From Chrysogorgia sp. JL179-B06 (Eukaryota; Cnidaria; Anthozoa; Scleralcyonacea; Chrysogorgiidae), in the NCBI GenBank assembly GCA_035772405.1, contig JAYKKM010000079.1, positions 759,001 through 823,000 of the forward strand: a DNA stretch of 64,000 nucleotides. The letters are read 5' to 3'. The stretch's first letter is position 1; each line of letters begins with the position of its first letter. The position numbers and the translations under genes are program-made. Shown here piece by piece: positions 42,787 to 55,622 of this stretch. The notes beneath the pieces were generated by a model. That model had not been told where the DNA came from. It made no database searches and was given only the letters and a program-made list of their open reading frames with translations.

Positions 42787-42949
42787 TGATATGTAAACCC
42801 AGTCTGTGCCGCAGACGAACTAAACCCTGGGTAGTATGTCAAAGGTTCCCCTTATGGTTTTAGCAGACATATAGCAGTTAATAAGTTGTCTGCCGAAATG
42901 CATCGTGCTTATCTTTAGTTTTAATATATTATCGCCTTATCCCCTTGGA

Positions 42950-43545
<596 letters not shown>

Positions 43546-43573
43546 AGTAGAGTGCTGCGTAGACAGTGTTTTG

Positions 43574-43741
43574 AATATATAGCAAAGTGAAAAGGTGGTA
43601 AACTGCCAAGAATTTAGTGACGAGATACTGACGTTTCGAGCGGAGCCCTTCATCAGAGTAAGACCTGATGAAGGGCTCCGCTCGAAACGTCAGTATCTCG
43701 TCACTAAATTCTTGGCAGTTTACCACCTTTTCACTTTGCTG
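43574..43741. repeat. Head-to-head pair of Penelope-like family A ends
   Basis: AGCAAAGTGAAAAGGTGGTA ... TCAGAGTAAGAC meets CTGATGAAGG ... CACTTTGCT, forming a near-perfect palindrome of about 168 bp. It holds two hammerhead-like cores, minus 43619-43656 and plus 43665-43702. Confidence 0.9.
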
Positions 43742-43800
<59 letters not shown>

Positions 43801-43841
43801 GTATATGTATATGTATATATATATATATATGTATATATATG

Positions 43842-43873
<32 letters not shown>

Positions 43874-43894
43874 TATGTATATATACTATATAAT

Positions 43895-43992
43895 TTACAA
43901 CGGAAGTGTGGTATCAGATATACAAGCTCGAGCCGAGGGCGAGAGATTGTATATCCTATACAACACGGACGCTAATGTAATAATGTTGTAAA
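43895..43992. repeat. Palindrome TTTACAACGGAAGTGTGGTA type
   Basis: Arms TTTACAAC...GGTATCAGATATACAA and TTGTATATCCTATACAAC...GTTGTAAAT around CTCGAGCCGAGGGCGAGAG. The same family was split by the hAT-like MITE at 36178. Confidence 0.7.
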
Positions 43993-44593
43993 TAGCATGG
44001 TTCTAAAATACTTATAAAATATCAGGTGAGAACCAAGTAAAGAAGAATTTTACTTACTTTTTGTGAAAAATTGATCCCTGCTGCGACGCTTCGCGACCTC
44101 ACGCGCGAATTAGGGATTACGTCTTTTCCCGGAATCATGAAACAAATTTAGATAATTTACGTCAGGTTTTTTCCCTCTCCTTAGGATAATCCTTTAGCAG
44201 CGATTCTGTTGATCGAAGAGGAATACTTTATTATCAAATGCGCGCGTTGGTAAGTATTTTGACATTCTGAATCTGGGGGAATTCCTTCACGCCTATGACT
44301 CAATTTCTTATTTCATTCTTAGGTGAATTCCAAATCAAGTGATTAAACTATTAAAGGTAAACACATTCCTTCCTATCGTTTCAAGCTTAATTCCTATCGT
44401 TTTAGAACGTTGATATGTTTGTTATTATTACATAGTTGTGTTATTCTCTACAAATGCGAAGTCTAGAGTATAGATACTTCATCAAGAAATGACATTGTCG
44501 ATCATGATAAATTTTTATCGCGGGATGGCTAGCTAGGGATTATAAGCGAGTGCGTTATAAAAATACAATTAGTTGATGCCTTACATTATTTTG

Positions 44594-47500
44594 ACTTTTA
44601 TTACGATGAATACGAGAAATATAAATAATAGATATTGCAGGTTTCTCAAGAAAGTCTGCGTGTTTCGTTGATAAAGCTTTCTACACGCTTAAATACTTAT
44701 GAGCACTTTCTGACAATATCGTGAATGACGGAAGTAAGAATTAGTGCTTCGATTTCAAAACACCTTTAACGACAAGATTCCCAAGTCTCTGAGATCTCGT
44801 GTTGTTTATCGTTTTAAGTGTCAACGATGTAGTTCGTGTTGGCCAAATCAGTCGACTTTTACACACACGAATCACCACTTGGGTGACTCTGCTCTTACTG
44901 GTAAGACACAAATTAACCCTCCTGACACATTGTGAAACTGGACATCCTGTTTCTCATGATGATTTCACCATTTTGTCTTCCTCCTCTTCCACCTTTGTTT
45001 CTGAACTTGATGTCCTAGAAAGCCTTCTTATACGTAAACTCAACCCTTCCCTTAATGCTAACATGGGCACTTTTCCTCTTTCCTTATTTTAACTTATCAG
45101 TTGCCACGCCAATAATATACATCCTGTAATATATCCTAACTAAAGTATCATGCAACTTAATAGCCTGCGTCGCAGACCCCATACTGTCTGCGACATTAAC
45201 CACTGTAATTTTTATTACCTTTGTAAATAATTTATTCATTCATTCTCTGATGATGTTGCGCGTAGCAACGAAACGTAAGATCTTCTTTAAATAAACTTTT
45301 TAGATATGCCTATATTTCGTGTTTTTTTGCTGAGCTTTGTTATTTATTATTCGATTACTATTTCCGCCTGGAATTAGGAAACTTCAATTGCTCGTATCGC
45401 TAAGTTTATCCGGTTTGAGCAAACCTTTAACAACGGTCTGTATGTCAACCTAGGAATGTTTTACACAAAACGCAAAAATTTAAACGTCGCCGCATTAGCT
45501 CCGTGGAGTTTGAAAGCGGAAGATCACGCTACATTGCAGGAAACCACAGGCAAACCACACGAAACACGCAAACCGATTAACAAGCTTGGCCTGCGAACGA
45601 CCAACACGCAATCACCAAATGTATGGGGTTAGGGTTAGGATTAGGGTTAGACACCAAATGTATGGGGTTAGGGTTCGGGTTAGGGCTTTTATTACGATGA
45701 ATACGAGAAATATAAATAATAGATATTGCAGGTTTCTCAAGAAAGTCTGCGTGTTTCGTTGATAAAGCTTTCTACACGCTTAAATACTTATGAGCACTTT
45801 CTGACAATATCGTGAATGACGGAAGTAAGAATTAGTGCTTCGATTTTCAAAACACCTTTAACGACAAGATTCCCAAGTCTCTGAGATCTCGTGTTGTTTA
45901 TCGTTTTAAGTGTCAACGATGTAGTTCGTGTTGGCCAAATCAGTCGACTTTTACACACACGAATCACCACTTGGGTGACTCTGCTCTTACTGGTAAGACA
46001 CAAATTAACCCTCCTGACACATTGTGAAACTGGACATCCTGTTTCTCATGATGATTTCACCATTTTGTCTTCCTCCTCTTCCACCTTTGTTTCTGAACTT
46101 GATGTCCTAGAAAGCCTTCTTATACGTAAACTCAACCCTTCCCTTAATGCTAACATGGGCACTTTTCCTCTTTCCTTATTTTAACTTATCAGTTGCCACG
46201 CCAATAATATACATCCTGTAATATATCCTAACTAAAGTATCATGCAACTTAATAGCCTGCGTCGCAGACCCCATACTGTCTGCGACATTAACCACTGTAA
46301 TTTTTATTACCTTTGTAAATAATTTATTCATTCATTCTCTGATGATGTTGCGCGTAGCAACGAAACGTAAGATCTTCTTTAAATAAACTTTTTAGATATG
46401 CCTATATTTCGTGTTTTTTGCTGAGCTTTGTTATTTATTATTCGATTACTATTTCCGCCTGGAATTAGGAAACTTCAATTGCTCGTATCGCTAAGTTTAT
46501 CCGGTTTGAGCAAACCTTTAACAACGGTCTGTATGTCAACCTAGGAATGTTTTACACAAAACGCAAAAATTTAAACGTCGCCGCATTAGCTCCGTGGAGT
46601 TTGAAAGCGGAAGATCACGCTACATTGCAGGAAACCACAGGCAAACCACACGAAACACGCAAACCGATTAACAAGCTTGGCCTGCGAACGACCAACACGC
46701 AATCACCAAATGTATGGGGTTAGGGTTAGGATTAGGGTTAGACACCAAATGTATGGGGTTAGGGTTCGGGTTAGGGCTTTTATTACGATGAATACGAGAA
46801 ATATAAATAATAGATATTGCAGGTTTCTCAAGAAAGTCTGCGTGTTTCGTTGATAAAGCTTTCTACACGCTTAAATACTTATGAGCACTTTCTGACAATA
46901 TCGTGAATGACGGAAGTAAGAATTAGTGCTTCGATTTCAAAACACCTTTAACGACAAGATTCCCAAGTCTCTGAGATCTCGTGTTGTTTATCGTTTTAAG
47001 TGTCAACGATGTAGTTCGTGTTGGCCAAATCAGTCGACTTTTACACACACGAATCACCACTTGGGTGACTCTGCTCTTACTGGTAAGACACAAATTAACC
47101 CTCCTGACACATTGTGAAACTGGACATCCTGTTTCTCATGATGATTTCACCATTTTGTCTTCCTCCTCTTCCACCTTTGTTTCTGAACTTGATGTCCTAG
47201 AAAGCCTTCTTATACGTAAACTCAACCCTTCCCTTAATGCTAACATGGGCACTTTTCCTCTTTCCTTATTTTAACTTATCAGTTGCCACGCCAATAATAT
47301 ACATCCTGTAATATATCCTAACTAAAGTATCATGCAACTTAATAGCCTGCGTCGCAGACCCCATACTGTCTGCGACATTAACCACTAATTTTTAAAAAGG
47401 TAATTTTTATTACCTTTGTAAATAATTTATTCATTCATTCTCTGATGATGTTGCGCGTAGCAACGAAACGTAAGATCTTCTTTAAATAAACTTTTTAGAT

Positions 47501-47880
47501 ATGCCTATATTTCGTGTTTTTTGCTGAGCTTTGTTATTTATTATTCGATTACTATTTCCGCCTGGAATTAGGAAACTTCAATTGCTCGTATCGCTAAGTT
47601 TATCCGGTTTGAGCAAACCTTTAACAACGGTCTGTATGTCAACCTAGGAATGTTTTACACAAAACGCAAAAATTTAAACGTCGCCGCATTAGCTCCGTGG
47701 AGTTTGAAAGCGGAAGATCACGCTACATTGCAGGAAACCACAGGCAAACCACACGAAACACGCAAACCGATTAACAAGCTGGGCCTGCGAACGACCAACA
47801 CGCAATCACCAAATGTATGGGGTTAGGGTTAGGATTAGGGTTAGACACCAAATGTATGGGGTTAGGGTTCGGGTTAGGGG
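44594..47880 (+). repeat. Three tandem 1.09-kb units of a Penelope-like family C 3' end with telomere-like repeats
   Basis: Units start near 44594, 45685 and 46776 (CTTTTATTACGATGAATACG) and are almost identical, including the same frame breaks. Each holds a broken GIY-YIG C-terminus (IPKSLRSRVVYRFKCQRC; DVLESLLIRKLNPSLNAN), a hammerhead-like core (45247, 46339, 47442) and, at its end, GGGGTTAGGGTTAGGATTAG with a second TTAGGG block. The third unit has an ATTTTTAAAAAGGTA insertion at about 47387 and a longer TTAGGG run to 47890. No intact gene. Confidence 0.9.
45247..45274 (+). ncRNA. Hammerhead-like motif, Penelope-like family C (first of three)
   Basis: CTGATGA, one extra T, stem II GTTGC/GCAAC with loop GCGTA, then GAAAC. 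Repeated at 46339-46366 and 47442-47469. Stem III and the cleavage triplet are not clear. Confidence 0.45.
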
Positions 47881-47894
47881 TTAGGGTTAGACAC

Positions 47895-47896
47895 AT

Positions 47897-47975
<79 letters not shown>
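47895..47975. repeat. (AT)n microsatellite
   Basis: Pure AT tract between the tandem array and the Penelope-like element. Confidence 0.97.
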
Positions 47976-47978
<3 letters not shown>

Positions 47979-48054
47979 AAAAGTAGAGTGCTGCGTAGAC
48001 AGTGTTTTGAATATATAGCAAAGTGAAAAGGTGGTAAACTGCCAAGAATTTAGT

Positions 48055-48092
48055 GACGAGATACTGACGTTTCGAGCGGAGCCCTTCATCAG
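48055..48092 (-). ncRNA. Hammerhead-like motif, Penelope-like family A, left end
   Basis: Minus strand: CTGATGA (48092-48086), one extra A, stem II GGGC/GCTC with loop TCC, GAAAC, then ACG/CGT as a 3-bp stem III closing TCAGTATCT, and cleavage-type GTC. The TTACT before and ACTAA after could form stem I with one C:C mismatch. Confidence 0.55.
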
Positions 48093-48427
48093 AGTAAGAC
48101 GAGATGAAATGAAATAAATAGGGCTTATATATGTATGCCAAAAGGGTGTCACAAGTAGAAAGTAGCCAATCAAATGCACGGGAGATAAACAAACTAATAA
48201 TTAATGAGATGGGAAACGTTAGATCATTTGCTATTTTTAACAGTCGATCAGCAAGCAGACTGAGGGGGCGGGAGAAATGACAGGTCCAATATTCAAGGGG
48301 ATTAGGCGATAATATTAGCATAAGAAACAAAAACTTGAAAAGGAATGAAAGTACATACGCGAATAATACAAAATTAATAATAATAAAGGTTCCAAGCAAA
48401 CTAAAATAACCAAAAACTTGTAGGAAA

Positions 48428-50890
48428 TTAAATAAAAGAAAAACGTTCGTTAAGACCAAGAGGATGTGTGGTGCCAAGTTTAAAAATGAGACGCTTCTCT
48501 TGCCGTTTGCGGTTATCGTTGCCACCGGAGATGGGAAGGATGGCACAGACTTTCATGTCTGAAACCAAATGGTTGGAGCTGTTGAAATGGCGGGCTACAG
48601 GTTTGTCACCATCATTGATCCTCACGGAACGAAGATGTTCAGCAAACCTGTCTGAAAGACGTCGCCCAGTTTCACCGATGTAGATTTTAGGGCATTTATC
48701 GCATGAAATGCAATAAATTATGTTGGTGGACGTGCATGAAAAAGCATGACGGATTGTGTGGTCGAATTTGGGGGCAGTAATAACTGTAGTGGGATTGAGA
48801 AAAGTGCATGTGTTACAGCGGGAACGGCCGCAAGAAAATGTTCCCGCTGGTGCCGAGGTATTTTGTTTAAGGGCACTATGTACTAAGGAGTCACGAATGT
48901 TTTTATTACGGCGAAAAGATACCAAAGGGTTGTCGGTGAAAATGGCTGACGTCTCAGGATCATTTTGTAAAATGTGAAAATTCCGATTAATAATATTTTT
49001 AACTTTAAAATTGAAAGGATGAAATGTTAGAACTAAAGGAATTTTATTGTTTGAAACTCGTTCCAAAGATGGTTCAAGGGCGTCTAAACGGGGGACGAGA
49101 AAAGCTTTCTGAACGGCGAGGTCTAAAAGGTTGGTAGGGTAACCACGTTGGACAAAAAAAGATCTCATTTCCATTGATTTGGCTTGAAAATCTTGGTCGT
49201 CGCTACATAAGCGGCGAAGACGCAAGAATTGAGAGTAAGGGATGGATTGCTTAGTGTGGTTGGGATGAGAGGATGAAAATAGAAGATAACTATGGGAGTC
49301 AGTAGGCTTGTACGAGACCGACGTTTTCAGCGAATCACCATTAATCGAAATTAAAATATCAAGGAACGACACAGAGGTCTCGCTGATTTCCCACGTGAAC
49401 TTCAGAGCAGGATGAAAATCATCAACAAAGTTGATGAACTGCTCTAAAAGGACACGTGAACACGACGCTGTTCCTAAACAGTCATCGATAAATCTTCCGA
49501 AAAAATCAGGCAAGGGACCCGTGTATTGTTCAAAGATCTGTTTTTCAACATAACCAACAAATAAGTTAGCATAGCTTGGACCCATTTTGGTGCCCATCGC
49601 AACACCACTTATTTGTTGATAATGTTCACCATCAAACGAAAAATTGTTAAGGGTAAGCACTAGTTCTGCTAAGCGGAGTAACGTGGTTGTGGAGGGTTCT
49701 AAATTAGTGCGCTGATCAAAGAAAAACTTCAGAGCTTCAAGGCCATCACAATGGGGAATGACGGTGTATAAGGACTTGACGTCCATCGTGAAAATAAATT
49801 TATCGGAACTACTGAAACGTAACTGGTCGAAAATTTGCAAGGCATGTTTAGTATCTTTGATATAAGAAGGCAACTTCTTAACCAAAGGATACATAACGTT
49901 GTCTAGAAAACTGGTAACGAGCTCGGTGGGGCAACTACAAGCGGAAACAATCGGCCTGCCAGGATTGTTAGGTTTATGGATTTTAGGTAGGAAATATATG
50001 ACAGGCGTTCTGGGGGTTGTTAATATAAGGTTAGATGCAGAGGCAGGCAATTCACCGGCTTGGATGAAATTCTTGATGGTAGTTTTGACGGATTTTTGGT
50101 GAGATTGAGTGGGATCGGAATTCAACTTAGTATAAAAGATGGTGTCGCTGAGTTGACGAAGAGCCTCTTGTCGATACAAGTCCGCTCTCCAGACAACTAC
50201 AGCGCCACCTTTGTCCGCAGGTTTTATGACAACGTCATTTCGGCATCGTAATGAATTCAAAGCTAGAAGCTCTTCTTTGTTAAGCCTAAGGTTATGAACT
50301 TGTTTTCTGCGCGGAGGGTGCAATTTATCAATGTCATGGCGGCATTGTCTTACGAAAAGATCAAGGGAAGAAAAATCGCCTTCGGATGGAGACCAAGACG
50401 ACTTTTTGGGGTTGAGTTCTTCGAAAATATCCTTATTGCTATTGAAAGTGGGCTTATCATGAAAAAAGGCTTTGAGGCGCATGCGGCGGAAGAAAGATTC
50501 GGTATCCTCTTTAACTGAAAATAGATCGATGGGCCCGGAGTTGGGAACAAACTTGAGACCTTTCGCAAGAACAGATCTCTCGGGGTCAGATAATGGCAAA
50601 TCAGAGGGAATAGTGAAAACTAGACGAGTGACTTCGTTAGAAGAACTAGTGCTTTGGGAGGGATTCGGGGAAGGACCCAGTAATTTGACCAATTTGGACG
50701 CCTTAACGTCTTTAAGAAAAACATAGAGTCTGGAATTTAGCATGCGAATTTGTTGAACGATAGCGGTAAACAAAATAGGTGGGCAGACCTGGGAGAGAGA
50801 GGACTTACATCCCGAGATGTCGTATTGAGTGTTTATCTCCCGTGCATTTGATTGGCTACTTTCTACTTGTGACACCCTTTTGGCATACAT
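48428..50890 (-). CDS. Penelope-like reverse transcriptase with GIY-YIG endonuclease
   Basis: An uninterrupted frame of up to 820 codons. The first codons lie inside the terminal repeat, so translation may start later, for example at the MLNSRL methionine. The RT palm shows IYFLPKIHKPNNPGRPIVS, FTMDVKSLYT (motif A), GVAMGTKMGPSYANLF (motif B) and FIDDCLG (motif C). The C-terminus has a Cys-rich linker CGRSRCNTC, then IIYCISCDKC and KIYIGETGRRLSDRF, a GIY-YIG nuclease of the Neptune-like type. The RT copies element RNA and the nuclease nicks the target. Intact frame and matching ends suggest recent activity. Confidence 0.93.
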   Translation of the reverse strand: MYAKRVSQVESSQSNAREINTQYDISGCKSSLSQVCPPILFTAIVQQIRMLNSRLYVFLKDVKASKLVKLLGPSPNPSQSTSSSNEVTRLVFTIPSDLPLSDPERSVLAKGLKFVPNSGPIDLFSVKEDTESFFRRMRLKAFFHDKPTFNSNKDIFEELNPKKSSWSPSEGDFSSLDLFVRQCRHDIDKLHPPRRKQVHNLRLNKEELLALNSLRCRNDVVIKPADKGGAVVVWRADLYRQEALRQLSDTIFYTKLNSDPTQSHQKSVKTTIKNFIQAGELPASASNLILTTPRTPVIYFLPKIHKPNNPGRPIVSACSCPTELVTSFLDNVMYPLVKKLPSYIKDTKHALQIFDQLRFSSSDKFIFTMDVKSLYTVIPHCDGLEALKFFFDQRTNLEPSTTTLLRLAELVLTLNNFSFDGEHYQQISGVAMGTKMGPSYANLFVGYVEKQIFEQYTGPLPDFFGRFIDDCLGTASCSRVLLEQFINFVDDFHPALKFTWEISETSVSFLDILISINGDSLKTSVSYKPTDSHSYLLFSSSHPNHTKQSIPYSQFLRLRRLCSDDQDFQAKSMEMRSFFVQRGYPTNLLDLAVQKAFLVPRLDALEPSLERVSNNKIPLVLTFHPFNFKVKNIINRNFHILQNDPETSAIFTDNPLVSFRRNKNIRDSLVHSALKQNTSAPAGTFSCGRSRCNTCTFLNPTTVITAPKFDHTIRHAFSCTSTNIIYCISCDKCPKIYIGETGRRLSDRFAEHLRSVRINDGDKPVARHFNSSNHLVSDMKVCAILPISGGNDNRKRQEKRLIFKLGTTHPLGLNERFSFI

Positions 50891-50928
50891 ATATAAGCCC
50901 TATTTATTTCATTTCATCTCGTCTTACT

Positions 50929-50966
50929 CTGATGAAGGGCTCCGCTCGAAACGTCAGTATCTCGTC
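50929..50966 (+). ncRNA. Hammerhead-like motif, Penelope-like family A, right end
   Basis: Same motif as 48055-48092, inverted: CTGATGA at 50929-50935, CGAAAC at 50946-50951, CTCGTC at 50961-50966. Other copies at 43150-43187, 43619-43656 and 43665-43702. Confidence 0.55.
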
Positions 50967-51006
50967 ACTAAATTCTTGGCAGTTTACCACCTTTTCACTT
51001 TGCTAT

Positions 51007-51964
<958 letters not shown>

Positions 51965-51965
<1 letters not shown>

Positions 51966-52106
51966 ATAGTGAAAGTGGTCTTACCTCAAAATGATAAAAG
52001 CCGCAACTGTCAGTTTCACGGAAGGCGATCTTCGCCTGAAGATCGCCTTGCGTGAAACTGACAGTTGCGGCTTTTATCATTTTGAGGTAAGACCACTTTC
52101 ACTATA
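51965..52106. repeat. 142-bp near-perfect palindrome
   Basis: Arms TATAGTGAAAGTGGTCTTAC ... CTGTCAGTTTCACGGAAGGC and complement with one mismatch, centre CGATCTTCGCCTGAAGATCG. The outer half recurs singly at 51230-51270 and inverted at 51420-51445. Confidence 0.92.
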
Positions 52107-52122
52107 TATGTATATATATATG

Positions 52123-52182
<60 letters not shown>

Positions 52183-52199
52183 TATATGGAATTATAACC

Positions 52200-53160
52200 T
52201 TATAACCCGAAATAGACTCGATCTCGGGGGTGCTTGGGTCTGGGTACGAGATAGAAATAGACTTGATACAAAGCAAAGAAGGTGTGAATGTTACTATCAA
52301 CAAGAATTTTTTCTTATATATTCCGACTATTAAAATTTAATATCCATCTTAGGTAAAAAAATACAATGGATTTACACGAATTGGGAGACTATAGGGATGT
52401 AAGGGGTGGGACGAAAGGTCATCAAATAAAATCTTAGAAACATGGCTGTTTCCTAGAATCCTAGAAACATTATATCACAAAAGATATAGCGATTCCAGCA
52501 TGCAAAGCTTCAAACAACATATTACATTTCATTTTTGTTATTGCCCACCACATATTTTTGATATCACAACTGCCTTGAATTTCGAGGCAGCAATTGCCTT
52601 GCGATAATAACTTCTAGTTTTAAAATATAACAAAATAAGTATATTAAAACTCACACGCTGATTTGTTGCTAGCCGTGCTCCTATCGGCTCGATGGAAACT
52701 TGGACTATTCAAACAAACTGTCCACGCCACACAATACTCACGCTCAATCAATGATTAATCACATGTTTATCAAATTTCAAAGGGTTATTTTATGAATGAA
52801 ATGGATCCGTGTTTCGAATACGTGTTTCCTTCGAGTTAATATAGAAACACTAATGGAACATTGGAAGAACTCAAAATAGCGATAAAACACTCGCCCTTTG
52901 GGCCAGTGTTCCCAGCCACAAAAATTTCATGTTGCAACCTTTCACTCGTGTTTCTATATCAACTCGATGGAAACATGAATAATATTTTCTATTCCTTAAA
53001 TATTACATATGAGAATACCGAAAACATGTCTTTATATACATACGCTCCCTGTACATATATTAGCGCAGATACATGTACGCCTGAGCGGACCTAGTTTTGT
53101 TTAGTTTATTGTCTGCCCTTAGTTTAAACCTAATCTAGCTGTTTCTTTTTCTCTTGTGTA
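52200..53160. other. Intergenic region upstream of receptor B
   Basis: AT-rich unique sequence. CTCGATGGAAACTTGGAC at 52688 and CTCGATGGAAACATGAAT at 52964 form a short duplication. No coding signal beyond short open frames; probably contains the receptor B promoter. Confidence 0.5.
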
Positions 53161-53175
53161 GAGAAATTCAACGCC

Positions 53176-54849
53176 ATGAATTCATTCTTGGAAATTGTTT
53201 TTTCCTTTGCTACAATCAACATAGCTTTAGGTAAAATTATAACTTGCTTAACTCTGGCTTTAAAAAATTTTTTGAACGTAACTTTAAAAGTTACTGTCCA
53301 TGACCCAACGTTTCCACACTCCAATCTAGTGTCTTCAGATAGTATCGTAATGTTTCGCGCACCAATTGGTAAAACTTCATGTTATATTAAAATAGACACC
53401 CTAAGTGTTGTCCTAACCCTCCGCCTTAAGTGTTGTCCTAACCCCCCGCCTTAACGATATAACCTGTCTTCATCAGGGTTGATCGTTGTAAAGTTAGGAT
53501 CTCTATTTATACCCTCATAGAACTGATGATGCCGTTATTTATTAATGAGATGCAAATAAGCTTCTGGTAATAAACCACCGTCATCGCGATTCAATGGGGT
53601 GTGGGCGCTATTGATATGCCAAGCCTCCAGACAACGTCTCTGATGGTACCGCGGATTAGTGGTAATAATTTTGGAATTTTCCCACGCAATCTCATGGTAG
53701 GTTACGCACGCGTGCTCCGACAAAGCAGAATCTTCCTTTTTTGAAAAGAAAACAGCCTTTTGGTGTTCTTTTAAACGTGTACGGAACGTGACGTTTAGTC
53801 TGACCAATGTACTCCTGATCACAATCATTATTATGCTTATTAACATGTCATATAGTTCGCATTCGATCCCAATAGTTCGCTTTCGATCCTAATAGTTCGC
53901 TTTCGATCCGAATAGTTCACATTCGATCCCAATAGTTCGCATTGGATCCCAATAGTTCGGATTAGATCCCAATAGTTCGTATTAGATCTCAATATTTCGG
54001 ATTAGATCCCAATAGTTCGGATTAGATCCCAATAGGTCGCATTAGATCCCAATAGGTCGCATTAGATCCCAATAGGTCGCATTAGATCCCAATAGGTCGC
54101 ATTAGATCCCAATAGGTTGCATTAGATCCCAATAGGTTGCATTAGATCCCAATAGGTCGCATTAGATCCCAATAGGTCGCATTAGATCCCATGCAATAGC
54201 TCGCATTAGATCCCAATAGGTTGCATTAGATCCCAATAGGTCGCATTAGATCCCAATAGTTCTTCTAGTTCCACCTGTGATATTATTTTTTTCTAATTTT
54301 ATTTCAAGTATTTTCTTCAGTCCATAAATTTCCTTGTAAAAGTGCTTGTTTCAATTTCTTTTGAGAGCAAGAACATTAGTTTTCCCTTATTTTCTCCCAT
54401 GAATACAGAATGGCAATATGGAGTTATATTTACTTTTTGATTCCTTCTTTTAAATTAGGCTGTGATCCGCCATGCCTTGTGTACGCCGCTGGACAGAAGA
54501 TCAACACACTGGAATTGACCAGCAAAAAGACTCATTCAATACATTTTATGCAAAATTCGCAACCGGTTGCTATTGAGATATCCATGAGCGGAAATCAAGT
54601 TTATTGGTCGGATTTTCAGAAAAAAGCTATTTTGCGATCGTACCTGAACGGTACACATGTAGAAACAATTGTTCCAAATTGTGGAACTACTGGAGGTCTT
54701 GCTGTTGATTGGTTATCTGATACCCTGTACTGGACGAACTCTGTCCATAAAAGGATTGGTGTTTCACGTTTGGACGGGACGTATAGGTCTTTTATCATCA
54801 ATAGTAATTTGGATCAGCCTTTAGCGCTGGCAGTAGATCCTGAAGCAAG
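53176..54849 (+). CDS. Receptor B: signal peptide and first YWTD propeller exon (3' partial)
   Basis: Exon 53176-53230 encodes MNSFLEIVFSFATINIAL, a signal-peptide-like start ending in phase 1. Exon 54459-54849 continues in phase with CDPPCLVYAAGQKINTLEL, VYWSDFQKKAILRS, LAVDWLSDTLYWTNSVHKRI and LALAVDPEAR, ending in AG before GTAATG. Exon sizes and phases copy exons 1-2 of receptor A (55 versus 58 nt; 391 versus 397 nt), so this is a tandem paralogue. The next propeller exon (expected to start S-F/Y-WTDWG) is not found before the viral element or to the window end. The intron holds a Penelope-like relic and a 20-bp minisatellite. Either the gene continues beyond the element or it is broken. 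Confidence 0.8.
53255..53850 (-). pseudogene. Penelope-like family B relic, GIY-YIG C-terminus
   Basis: Minus strand 53846-53535 reads VRLNVTFRTRLKEHQKAVFF, DSALSEHACVTYHEIAWENS and [22 protein letters not shown] sequence, the C-terminal part of a PLE GIY-YIG nuclease. The terminal region (53296-53476) contains a hammerhead-like core split by a 120-bp insertion with duplicated AAGTGTTGTCCTAACCC. It preserves the empty target of the 23373-25969 transposon. Confidence 0.85.
53850..54265. repeat. 20-bp minisatellite ATTAGATCCCAATAGGTCGC
   Basis: About 20 units, diverged at the left (TTCGATCCCAATAGTTCGC) and uniform at the right, in receptor B intron 1. Confidence 0.95.
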
Positions 54850-54950
54850 GTAATGAAATGAATGAATGGTTTAATAATTCACATAATCTTCATCTATAAC
54901 ATTAAGAAAAGTATTTTGCAAAAGTGGTAAAAGCAAGGGACTGCCAAAAA

Positions 54951-55335
54951 AGGGGAACTGTACCCAAAAAGTAAATTACTTTTAAATAAAAGGCCTTTAA
55001 GTGTAATGTTTAGAAATGTTTATAGTTTTACGGTATCTTCTCTTGTACTCGAGAAATAACATTTGCATTCTCGTATTTTATGCTTCTGGACGCCGCCATT
55101 TTCGAGTTTGCTCGACTGCTCAGACTCGAGGTCCAGCGGGAGTTTCTTTTCAATTTGAGTACAAGGAACAAAAGACAAGCACTCAGTGACATCAAAATCG
55201 AAAAGAAAACCACCGCTGTACATCAATCTTGAGCCGTCGAACAACCTCAAAAATGGCGGCAATACGAGAATGAAAACATTATTTCTCGAGTACAAGAGCA
55301 GATACCGTAAAACTATCAACATTTATAAACATTAT
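54951..55335. mobile_element. Foldback element (AGGGGAACTGTACCC family), right end missing
   Basis: Begins AAAGGGGAACTGTACCCAAA, proceeds through CTTGTACTCGAGAAATAACA, and its right arm returns to CCGTAAAACTATCAACATTTATAAACATTA. It then stops short of the expected terminal 50 bp, at the proposed left border of the viral element. Confidence 0.75.
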
Positions 55336-55466
55336 AGTAGTAAGAAACAGCCGAAGCTAGGACAAGCCAAAAATCTGTCTCAGAATCGGCACCCCTATCC
55401 CAGTAAATCTAAGATGGCGTCTCCCCAAAACAATAAACAAAACTATTTTAAGACCACTCTCGCTAC

Positions 55467-55622
55467 CACGTGTTCCAAAAATTATTTCCAAGATGGTGTC
55501 CCCACGTGTTCCAAAAACCGTTCCCCCACGTGTTCCAAAAATTATTTCCAAGATGGTGTCCCCACGTGTTCCAAAAACCGTTCCCCCACGTGTTCCAAAA
55601 ACCACTTCCCCACGTGTTCTCG
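55467..55622. repeat. 60-bp tandem repeat with CACGTGTTCCAAAAA subunits
   Basis: Two and a half units with TTATTTCCAAGATGGTGTCC and CCACGTGTTCCAAAAACCG. May belong to the inverted terminus of the viral element; each subunit has an E-box CACGTG. Confidence 0.85.

Larger units (their letters stand above)
48014..51006 (-). mobile_element. Penelope-like retroelement, family A, near full length
   Basis: Bounded by inverted copies of a 175-190 bp terminal repeat (48014-48190 and 50830-51006) with an intact coding frame on the minus strand. Penelope-like elements often carry inverted as well as direct terminal repeats. AT tracts abut both ends. Confidence 0.9.

Noticed and set aside
50293..50726. 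Several plus-strand frames of 70-84 codons
   Set aside because: Antisense shadows of the Penelope-like reverse transcriptase.
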